This document shows, piece by piece, positions 33,279 through 39,424 of a stretch of DNA of 39,424 nucleotides. The translations under genes were made by a program, and so were the position numbers. The DNA is taken from NCBI RefSeq assembly GCF_002505485.1, contig NZ_DAVG01000048.1, positions 1 through 39,424 of the forward strand, in the 5' to 3' direction. Below the pieces are notes generated by a model. The model was not told the DNA's origin, ran no database searches, and saw only the letters and a list, made by a program, of their open reading frames with translations. This DNA comes from Methanosarcina sp. UBA5 (GTDB taxonomy: Archaea; Halobacteriota; Methanosarcinia; Methanosarcinales; Methanosarcinaceae). The first letter of the stretch is position 1, and the number at the start of each line of letters is the position of its first letter.

Positions 33279-34070
33279 ATGGCAAGAGACAGAAGAGATT
33301 ACTATTATCATCAGGCAAAAGAGGAAGGGTACCGGTCCAGGGCTTCCTTCAAGCTCAAGCAGATCAATGAAAGACATCATATTATCAATCGGGGAGACTC
33401 AGTTGTTGATCTAGGCGCAGCCCCAGGTGGATGGCTTCAGGTCGCAAAGGAACTGTCCGGGGGTAAGGTCCTTGGTGTGGATCTGCAGAGAATTGTGCCT
33501 ATTGAGGGTGTCGAGACTATTCAGGGCGATATAAATGCAGAATCAACCATAAAGAAGATTATTAAGACCGTAGGGACAAAAGGAGCTGACGTGGTGCTTT
33601 GTGATGCAGCCCCTAATCTGTCAGGAAACTGGTCTTATGATCATGCAAGGTCAATTGAACTTGCAACTTCAGCCCTGGAATGTGCGAAAAAGATTCTTAA
33701 ACCTAAAGGGAATTTCGTTGTGAAGGTTTTCCAGGGAGACATGTTTAACGATTACATGCAGAAAGTCAGGGATAACTTTGTCCGGACAATGGCTTATTCC
33801 CCTAAAGCCTCGCGGTCCCAGAGTGCGGAAATCTATGTTATTGGAAAGAAATTCCTTACAGCTCCGCTCCGCAAAGGAGACAAATTCGTCGTGGATATCG
33901 AGAAGCTGGGCTCAAGTGGGGACGGCACCGTGCTCATTGAAGGATTTGTCGTCTTCGTAAAGGAGGTAGAGGTCGGAGAAAAAGTCAGGATCAAAATAAC
34001 GGATGTCAAACCAAACTTCGCTTTTGCCGATGTAGCAGAAAAGCTTGGAAAAACCGAAAACCCTGAGTAA
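33279..34070 (+). CDS. rlmE: 23S rRNA 2'-O-ribose methyltransferase RlmE/FtsJ with TRAM domain
   Basis: A 263-residue SAM-dependent enzyme that methylates the 2'-OH of the conserved uridine of the 23S rRNA A loop. The catalytic tetrad is visible: Lys25 (RASFKLKQI), Asp109 (VVLCDAAPNLSG), Lys149 (NFVVKVFQGD) and Glu184 (SQSAEIYVIGKKF). The SAM loop is VVDLGAAPGGWLQVAKEL at 42-59. Residues about 196-260 form a C-terminal TRAM RNA-binding domain (LRKGDKFVVDIEKLG, GFVVFVKEVEVGEKVRIKIT), an archaeal addition compared with bacterial RlmE. The ATG at 33279 has a good AAGGTAAG site. Confidence 0.95.
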   Translation: MARDRRDYYYHQAKEEGYRSRASFKLKQINERHHIINRGDSVVDLGAAPGGWLQVAKELSGGKVLGVDLQRIVPIEGVETIQGDINAESTIKKIIKTVGTKGADVVLCDAAPNLSGNWSYDHARSIELATSALECAKKILKPKGNFVVKVFQGDMFNDYMQKVRDNFVRTMAYSPKASRSQSAEIYVIGKKFLTAPLRKGDKFVVDIEKLGSSGDGTVLIEGFVVFVKEVEVGEKVRIKITDVKPNFAFADVAEKLGKTENPE

Positions 34071-34153
34071 TTAGAGAGTTCCATTAAATAAGGGGAAGTA
34101 AGCAGAAATTAAAAGAAACCAAAATTAAGAGAGAAAAGCGGTCCGAATAAGGG

Positions 34154-34208
34154 AAAATAAGCGGTAATAGTAAAAATAAGCAGTAAAGGTAAAAATAAGC
34201 GGTAATAC
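34154..34208. repeat. Three tandem 18-19-bp repeats before the PHP gene
   Basis: The units are AAAATAAGCGGTAATAGT (34154-34171), AAAAATAAGCAGTAAAGGT (34172-34190) and AAAAATAAGCGGTAATAC (34191-34208). They lie in the spacer between rlmE and the PHP gene, about 40 bases before the start. They could be simple slippage repeats or a binding-site array. Confidence 0.7.
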
Positions 34209-34241
34209 AAACAATAAAAGATAAAAATGGCTTCCAAACAC

Positions 34242-34248
34242 GGTGATC
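34242..34248 (+). promoter_or_regulatory. Shine-Dalgarno site that sets the PHP gene start
   Basis: GGTGATC is fully complementary to the 16S rRNA 3' tail (GAUCACC) and ends three bases before TTG 34252. The in-frame GTG at 34243 lies inside this site, so it is unlikely to be the start. Confidence 0.6.
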
Positions 34249-34251
34249 CAG

Positions 34252-34899
34252 TTGATTGATCTTCACACTCACACAATTTTCAGTGACGGGGAACTGATCC
34301 CCAGCGAACTTGTCCGGCGGGCGGTTATTCATGGTTATAAGGCTATTGCACTTACCGACCATGCCGATTACACCAATCTAGAACAGCTTATTGAAGTCGG
34401 AAAAAAGGCAAAATATCTGGAAGAAGAATGGGATATATGTGTTCTATCTGGGGTTGAACTGACACATGTGCCGCCACGGAAGATTGCCCCTCTTGCAAAG
34501 AAAGCAAAAGACCTGGGTGTGGAAATCGTGGTCGTACATGGGGAGACCACCTCCGAGCCAGTTGCTCCCGGAACAAATGCAGCATCCGTTGCCTGTGAAT
34601 ATGTAGACATTCTGGCTCACCCGGGCCTGATCTCCGAGGAAGATGTCGAGACCGCTAAAGAGAACAATGTCTGCCTTGAAATCACAGCCAGGAACGGGCA
34701 CAATCGGACCAACGGTCATGTTTCGCGGCTTGCTCTTGAAATCGGTGCAACGCTTCTGGTAAATACCGATACACACGCCCCTGAAGATCTTATCACCGAT
34801 GAAACTGCCATGAAAATTGCGATGGGAGCTGGGCTTACCGAGGCAAGGGCAAGAGAGGCGTTAAAAGCTTCTGAAAGGATAATTGCAGAGACTGTTTAA
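34252..34899 (+). CDS. PHP-domain phosphatase (histidinol-phosphatase-like)
   Basis: A 215-residue PHP-fold metal-dependent phosphoesterase. Numbered from TTG 34252, motif 1 is DLHTHTIFSDGE with His5, His7 and Asp12. Motif 2 is ALTDHADY. Further ligands are in SGVELTHV, VVVHGETTSEP, ILAHPGLISEED and NTDTHAPEDL. All the metal ligands expected for a PHP enzyme appear present. Histidinol phosphate is a common annotation for the family, but the substrate cannot be fixed from sequence. The TTG start is chosen because of the GGTGATC site; homologues I recall begin close to this Met-Ile-Asp-Leu. It follows rlmE on the same strand after a 180-base repeat-bearing spacer. Confidence 0.88.
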   Translation: MIDLHTHTIFSDGELIPSELVRRAVIHGYKAIALTDHADYTNLEQLIEVGKKAKYLEEEWDICVLSGVELTHVPPRKIAPLAKKAKDLGVEIVVVHGETTSEPVAPGTNAASVACEYVDILAHPGLISEEDVETAKENNVCLEITARNGHNRTNGHVSRLALEIGATLLVNTDTHAPEDLITDETAMKIAMGAGLTEARAREALKASERIIAETV

Positions 34900-35442
34900 A
34901 CTGTTATTTCCTACTTTTCCTATTTCACCCCGTGCTTTTTCTCCATTTACTCATTTTCAATTTATTGATGCTTAGTTTGTATCTTTCTTTCAATTTATTC
35001 CTTTTTTAGCTACTTCCTTATTTTTTCAGCTTATTCAGCTTTTATTATATTAAAAGAGAAAATAGATCTTAAAGTTGTATCAGATATTTCAAGCAGGAAG
35101 TAAATTGAATAGAGAAACATTCAATAAATGCATGAATATTGGTAAATATACAAAGGTTTTTTAGTGTTTGAGTCATTTTCTTTTCGAAAAGTCAATGCTA
35201 TCTGAAATATTTAGCGCACTGTATAGTTAACTCTCTATCTTCTATTTAGCTGAATTCTTCAATATTCTTGATAGGGCGTTCCATCTCAAAGAATCTGCTA
35301 TATTATCTATGTAAAATATCAGATTTGGATTTACAAATTCCCAAAACTCCCAAATTGGATTACTGATATTGAAAATTCAGGACCTATAGATACAACTCAT
35401 TGAGATTGAGAGTTAAAGTTCAAAAATATCTGAGGTACTATA
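34900..35442. other. Intergenic region, no supported gene
   Basis: A pyrimidine-rich stretch, with T-runs near 34930-35045, follows the PHP gene and could act as an archaeal T-rich terminator. The remainder is AT-rich. No ORF or RNA gene is recognised; the last 30 bases hold the lipoprotein leader with GAGGTA. Confidence 0.4.
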
Positions 35443-35715
35443 ATGAAAAAAATGAGCTTTTTAGTAATCGGCTTGCTACTTATGTCAATAGTAGCGATGT
35501 CAGGATGTACTGATAGTAAGACATCTAACACTACTGCTCCTGCAGAAGAGAATGCAAGCAATGTGTCAGATAATAATACTACTATGCCTCCAGGAGGAGA
35601 AAACCCAGGTCAGATGCCGCCTGGCAACAGTACCATGCCCCCTGTAGGAGCTCCTGGTAATATGTCAGCTAACGGTACCATGCCTCCTGAAGGAGCTCCA
35701 GGTAACATGTCATAA
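35443..35715 (+). CDS. Small repeat lipoprotein
   Basis: A 90-residue exported lipoprotein. The signal (MKKMSFLVIGLLLMSIVAMS) ends in a lipobox with Cys22 (AMSGC), so the mature protein is lipid-anchored outside the membrane. The mature part is Asn/Thr- and Pro-rich, with N-x-S/T glycosylation sites and four TMPP or QMPP motifs. The last two units repeat as TMPPxGAPGNMSANG / TMPPEGAPGNMS. The pattern resembles an extended glycosylated spacer with no catalytic domain. GAGGTA precedes the ATG at good distance. Function unknown. Confidence 0.8.
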   Translation: MKKMSFLVIGLLLMSIVAMSGCTDSKTSNTTAPAEENASNVSDNNTTMPPGGENPGQMPPGNSTMPPVGAPGNMSANGTMPPEGAPGNMS

Positions 35716-36066
35716 TTCGTTTACTTGAAGTGTAGCTCTCAAAACTGATTAAATAAGGCTAAAGGCAGTTGGTTAGATAACAACTTTACTACCTTTACCT
35801 TACTTTTTTATTATTTTTTAAATTCATACCCTCAACTCATTCTTGTCGACTGCAACTCCGCAAAGGTATTTTTCGTACAATTATATTGATCGAATCTATT
35901 TGTTGCGGTGTCAACGTTACATCTTTTGAAGCAAAATGGAGCAATGGGGGATTATACTCGTTTTCCAGAATTGATCAATAATTCAAGGACAGGACCCGTA
36001 TAGTCCTATACTATAAAAGCGTATAATATAAAAATCAAGATTTTGTTTTTCGAGGTGTATTATAAC
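35716..36066. promoter_or_regulatory. Promoter region of the RPH-like gene with an inverted repeat
   Basis: TATAGT (35999-36004) and ACTATA (36010-36015) form an inverted repeat with a 5-base loop, directly before a TATA-like TATAATATAAAAA (36022-36034). This could be an operator over the promoter. GAGGTG at 36052-36057 is the ribosome site, nine bases before ATG 36067. The rest of the spacer shows nothing. Confidence 0.45.
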
Positions 36067-38739
36067 ATGAGCGTTTATGTAATGCACTTTAATGAAGTCG
36101 ACAGGACAAATTTGCCTGAGGTCGGAGGAAAAGGCGCTAATCTGGGAGAAATGAACAAGGCGGGATTTCCTGTCCCAGCTGGATTTTGCATTACAACATC
36201 GGCTTACCGTGATTTTATTGCAGCAAGCAATGAGATGGACAGATTCTTGGATTTGCTTGACCAGTCAGAACTAAATCAGCCGGAAAAAATTAACAAACTG
36301 GGGAAGTTGATCCGGGATCACTTACTAACTGTTCCCATATCCCAAACAATAAAATTCTCTATCCTTGATGCATGGAAAATAGTCGGAGAAGAAAAGGCTT
36401 ATGCCGTTCGGTCAAGCGCCACAGCCGAAGATTTGCCGACTGCGTCTTTTGCCGGCCAACAGGAAACTTATTTGAATGTAAAGGGAGCAGATCAACTCCT
36501 TCAGGCTGTGCGAAAATGCTGGAGTTCGCTATTTACCGACAGGGCAATCATATACCGAATTAAAAATGGATTTGGTCACCGTTCGGTCTATTTGTCTGTA
36601 GTAGTGCAGCAAATGGTGTTTCCAGAGATTTCCGGGCTTATGTTTACCGTGGATCCCGTTACCGGGCACAGGAATATTATTTCCATTGATGCCAGCTTCG
36701 GGTTGGGTGAAGCTCTGGTCTCAGGAATTGTTTCAGCCGACTCCTATCAGGTCCTCGAGGGTAACATTATCAAAAAGCAAATCGCGGAAAAGAAGAAAGC
36801 TGTTTATCCGGTCACAGAAGGGGGAACAGTGACCAGGGAACTTGCTCCTGAACTCCAAAAAAAGCAGGCCCTCTCTGATGATAAAATTCTGGAGCTGGCC
36901 CAACTCGGCCAAAAGATAGAAAATCACTACTGCTCGGAACAGGACATTGAGTGGTGCCTGGCAGGAGATAGGTTTTATATCTTACAAAGCCGTCCTATCA
37001 CCTCTCTTTATCCAATTCCTAAAGTATATGACAATAAACTTTATGTATTTTTGTCGATTGCTCACCTGCAAATGATGACAGATGCCATGAAACCTATGGG
37101 GATTTCTATTTTTCGGGGAATAGTTCCCTTTGGAAAAGCTTCTGGACCTTTTCCCAATCAAGTGATAGTTGAAGCAGGATGCAGGCTTTTTTATGACGTG
37201 ACCCCTCTTTTGTACAGTAAGGCTCTTCGGCGATATTTTATCTGGAGAATTGCTATTGTAGACGAACTAATGAGAGACGCCCTGGCAAAAATAGTATCAA
37301 GCGAGATATTTCAACAGGAAGCAAAAGCAAACAAAGGCACAACGAAACAGGTTTTTGAATTATTCAAACCAATTCTTCCGCTCTATTTAAAGGGTATCCC
37401 GATCATTGTTAACAATTTATTCTTCCTAGATCCCTCAGACATCATTGAGCGAGCCACAGCTCCTCTGGAACAGAGAATCAATAAGTATAGATACGGCATC
37501 ATGCAGGCCTCAGGAATAGAGCGGATTAAAAGGGTTCAGGAAAGCATGGAGAAGTTGCTACAGGAACTGAATGGTAGCATGATGTACGTACTATTATCGT
37601 TCATTGTCCTGCCCACTGCGAGCCGTCTGACCAGATTATGGTTGGGTGAAGACCTTGATGTTGACACACTGAGTAAATCCCCGCCTGGAAACGTGACCGG
37701 TGAGATGGGGTTAATGATTGGGGATCTGGCCGATACAGCACGAAAATATCCTGAAGTTGTGGGTTATCTGGAAAGAGCGGAAGACAGCACTTTCTATCAG
37801 GGGCTGAGTAAAGTAAAGGGCGGGGATATATTCAGAACCGAGCTGGACAGGTTCATGGAACTATATGGCATGCGCTGCCCGGGCGAGATCGATATCTCAA
37901 ACATTCGGTGGTGGGAAGCCCCTACCCTGCTTGTTCCATCCATTATAAACCATATAAAAAGCAATGCTCCGGGTGAACACCGAAACCGGTTCAGACAGGG
38001 CCGGAAGGAAGCTCAGAAAGCTATACAAAAACTTCTGGAGCGCATTAGTAATACCCCTGCCGGAAGCCTCAAAGCAAGACTAATGTCCAAGCTTCTTTTC
38101 ATTTATCGAAATTCTACAGGGTTACGTGAATTTCCCAAGTATGTTATTGTTCGATTTTTTGATATATATCGGCAGGTCATCCTGGCAGAGGCACGAGTTT
38201 TACATCAAAGAGGGATTCTGGAAAGGGAAGAAGATGTGTTCTATTTGTATCTCGAAGAGCTGGTCGCATTGTTAGAAAATCGCTTTAATGAGGACCTGAA
38301 GCAGCTTATAGGCTCCCGTAAAAGAGCCTACGAGCAGTACCAGAAGATGACTCCTCCCAGGGTTATGACCAGCGAAGGAGAAGTTATTACGGGTGTGAGA
38401 AGCGGTGTTGAAGCTCCAAAAGGCGCTTTAATCGGGACTCCTGTTTCGGCCGGAGTTGCAGAAGGGTACGTAAAGGTTATCCTCAAACCCGAAGCCGCAA
38501 AATTGAACAAAGGGGATGTTTTAGTAGCGCCTTTTACAGATCCGGGCTGGACTCCCCTGTTTTATTCCGTTGAGGCTCTGGTAGTGGAGATTGGTGGTAT
38601 GATGACACACGGCTCTGTAATTGCGCGAGAGTACGGTATTCCTGCTGTTGTCGGTATCGAGAATGCTACTAAAATCTTAAAAGACGGCCAATATGTTCGT
38701 GTTGATGGTACCAGAGGTTTTGTACAGATTCTAAAGTGA
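36067..38739 (+). CDS. Rifampicin phosphotransferase/PEP-synthase-like dikinase
   Basis: An 890-residue dikinase. The N-terminal ATP-grasp (PPDK_N) domain, about 1-320, shows EVGGKGANLGEMNKAGFPVP, the AVRSSATAEDLPTASFAGQQ loop and GLMFTVDPVTGHRN, and ends IEWCLAGDRFYILQSRPIT. The middle, about 330-780, is helical and unlike the PEP-binding barrel of classical PEP synthase. The C-terminal swivelling domain has GGMMTHGSVIAREYGIPAVV with His848 as the phospho-carrier. Domain order, a length near 870 and the ENATKILKDGQYVRVDGT text resemble bacterial rifamycin-inactivating phosphotransferase. Since archaeal polymerase is not a rifamycin target, the true acceptor is open. ATG 36067 is chosen over TTG 36043 for its GAGGTG site. 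It converges on the pentapeptide-repeat gene. Confidence 0.85.
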   Translation: MSVYVMHFNEVDRTNLPEVGGKGANLGEMNKAGFPVPAGFCITTSAYRDFIAASNEMDRFLDLLDQSELNQPEKINKLGKLIRDHLLTVPISQTIKFSILDAWKIVGEEKAYAVRSSATAEDLPTASFAGQQETYLNVKGADQLLQAVRKCWSSLFTDRAIIYRIKNGFGHRSVYLSVVVQQMVFPEISGLMFTVDPVTGHRNIISIDASFGLGEALVSGIVSADSYQVLEGNIIKKQIAEKKKAVYPVTEGGTVTRELAPELQKKQALSDDKILELAQLGQKIENHYCSEQDIEWCLAGDRFYILQSRPITSLYPIPKVYDNKLYVFLSIAHLQMMTDAMKPMGISIFRGIVPFGKASGPFPNQVIVEAGCRLFYDVTPLLYSKALRRYFIWRIAIVDELMRDALAKIVSSEIFQQEAKANKGTTKQVFELFKPILPLYLKGIPIIVNNLFFLDPSDIIERATAPLEQRINKYRYGIMQASGIERIKRVQESMEKLLQELNGSMMYVLLSFIVLPTASRLTRLWLGEDLDVDTLSKSPPGNVTGEMGLMIGDLADTARKYPEVVGYLERAEDSTFYQGLSKVKGGDIFRTELDRFMELYGMRCPGEIDISNIRWWEAPTLLVPSIINHIKSNAPGEHRNRFRQGRKEAQKAIQKLLERISNTPAGSLKARLMSKLLFIYRNSTGLREFPKYVIVRFFDIYRQVILAEARVLHQRGILEREEDVFYLYLEELVALLENRFNEDLKQLIGSRKRAYEQYQKMTPPRVMTSEGEVITGVRSGVEAPKGALIGTPVSAGVAEGYVKVILKPEAAKLNKGDVLVAPFTDPGWTPLFYSVEALVVEIGGMMTHGSVIAREYGIPAVVGIENATKILKDGQYVRVDGTRGFVQILK

Positions 38740-38747
38740 GAAAAATC

Positions 38748-39424
38748 TTAATCAGACGCTTCAAAAAGGGCAGGATATTTCTCTTTTAATTTTATGAAAA
38801 GATCTTTATCTAATTTTGCATTATGAAGTGTTTTTACACTAGAAAGCTGATCAACTAATAAATGCTGAGCCCCTTCTAGATTTGCCTCCTTAAATTTAGC
38901 CCCTTGAAGATTAGCTTTTCTGAAGTTAACTCTTTGAAGGTCAGCTCCATTAAAATTAGCTCCATTGAGGTTAGCTCTTTGAAGGTTAGCACCCTCAAGT
39001 TTAGCTTTTATAAGGTTAGCTCCAGCGAGATTCGCACCTTTAAGGTTAGCTTTTTGAAGTTTGGCCCTTATAAGTTTAGCATTTATAAGTTTAGCTCCTT
39101 GAAGGATAGCTTCCTTAAGTTTGGCTTCTTCCAGGCTAGTTTCCTCAAAATTGGCCTTTCTGAGGTTAGATCCTTTAAGTTTAGCCTTTTCAAGGTTAGC
39201 CTTTCCAAGGTTAGCTCTTTCAAGGTTAGCTTTTCTAAGATCAGTTCTTTGAAGATTAGCTTCTTGAAGATTAACTCCCTGGAGTTTAGCTCCTTGTAGG
39301 TTAGCCTCTTCAAGATCAGCTCCTTGAAGGTCAGCTTCTTGTAGGTTAGCCTTTTCAAAGTCAGTTTTTCTAAGGCTAGTCTCTTTAAGGTTAGCTTCTT
39401 GGAGATTAGCCTTTTCAAGGTCAG
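38748..39424 (-). CDS. Pentapeptide-repeat protein, 5' end beyond window
   Basis: An open minus-strand frame enters at the window edge and ends at TAA 38748-38750. It gives at least 224 residues, with no start codon inside the window. It consists of about 35 tandem A-[DN]-L-x-x pentapeptides (for example KANLQEANLKETSLRKTDFE, later KANLKGANLAGANLIKAKLE), which fold as a right-handed quadrilateral beta-helix. The C-terminal cap reads VDQLSSVKTLHNAKLDKDL and KEKYPALFEASD. Function of such proteins varies: some shield gyrase by mimicking DNA, most are unassigned. The 15-base DNA period makes other frames open on both strands, and those are shadows. Its end is only eight bases from the end of the convergent RPH-like gene. 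Confidence 0.9.
   Translation of the reverse strand, partial: DLEKANLQEANLKETSLRKTDFEKANLQEADLQGADLEEANLQGAKLQGVNLQEANLQRTDLRKANLERANLGKANLEKAKLKGSNLRKANFEETSLEEAKLKEAILQGAKLINAKLIRAKLQKANLKGANLAGANLIKAKLEGANLQRANLNGANFNGADLQRVNFRKANLQGAKFKEANLEGAQHLLVDQLSSVKTLHNAKLDKDLFIKLKEKYPALFEASD

Noticed and set aside
38904..39418. Long open frames on both strands inside the pentapeptide-repeat gene
   Set aside because: They are by-products of the 15-base repeat. Only the minus-strand frame ending at 38748 gives the A-D/N-L-x-x pattern and a proper C-terminal cap.
1..39424. tRNA, rRNA or CRISPR loci
   Set aside because: I scanned for T-loop (GGTTCGAATCC-like) and repeat-spacer patterns by eye and found none. 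A covariance-model search would be decisive.

Overview
The window looks like a chromosomal segment of a methanogenic archaeon of the genus Methanosarcina; the species is not decidable by eye. The evidence is the archaeal CoA pathway set (pantoate kinase, phosphopantothenate synthetase, CoaBC), a SIH-hydrolase-type AhcY beside a DadD-type deaminase, soluble multi-PAS histidine kinases with a MEDS domain, DUF3344/PKD and TSP3/PEGA/transglutaminase surface proteins, long AT-rich intergenic stretches full of decayed repeats, and Shine-Dalgarno sites of the GGAGG/GGTGATC type. No rRNA, tRNA or CRISPR array was seen.

Layout. 1-3.1 kb: a PfkB sugar kinase, a small Cys-cluster protein, a frameshifted YkgJ-type pseudogene, a hairpin cluster and a secreted helical-repeat protein. 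3.1-15.4 kb is accessory and AT-rich. It holds a 53-residue membrane protein, a conflict-type protein with 36-residue helical repeats, a broken GNAT acetyltransferase, a TSP3/PEGA/transglutaminase membrane protein, a GmrSD-type (DUF262-DUF1524) restriction protein with a small membrane protein beside it, a DUF3344-PKD surface protein followed by four 30-bp tandem repeats, and about 1.6 kb of decayed DNA. 15.4-21.6 kb is a signalling island: a 1213-residue MEDS/6-PAS histidine kinase, a single-domain response regulator and a receiver-PAS-PAS-HisKA_2 kinase, all on the minus strand.

22.3-29.4 kb is the metabolic core, all minus strand. coaBC, pantoate kinase and phosphopantothenate synthetase together cover pantoate to 4'-phosphopantetheine. 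An HD phosphohydrolase is coupled to the synthetase gene. dadD and ahcY follow and would act in sequence on S-adenosylhomocysteine (deamination to S-inosylhomocysteine, then hydrolysis). From 29.7 kb most genes are on the plus strand: a Vms1/VLRF1-like release-factor homologue, an AT-rich TIM-barrel gene set between insertion-sequence debris and a MITE, a DUF1275 membrane protein, RlmE, a PHP-domain phosphatase, a small lipoprotein and a rifampicin-phosphotransferase/PEP-synthase-like enzyme. The last gene, on the minus strand, is a pentapeptide-repeat protein cut by the window edge.

The points most worth a second look are the GmrSD protein with its small membrane neighbour, the helical-repeat conflict-type protein, the TIM-barrel gene whose 5' region is duplicated and which is bracketed by mobile debris, the RPH-like enzyme convergent with the pentapeptide-repeat gene, and several families of short interspersed or tandem repeats. 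I did not find a multi-gene system that I can firmly call new.
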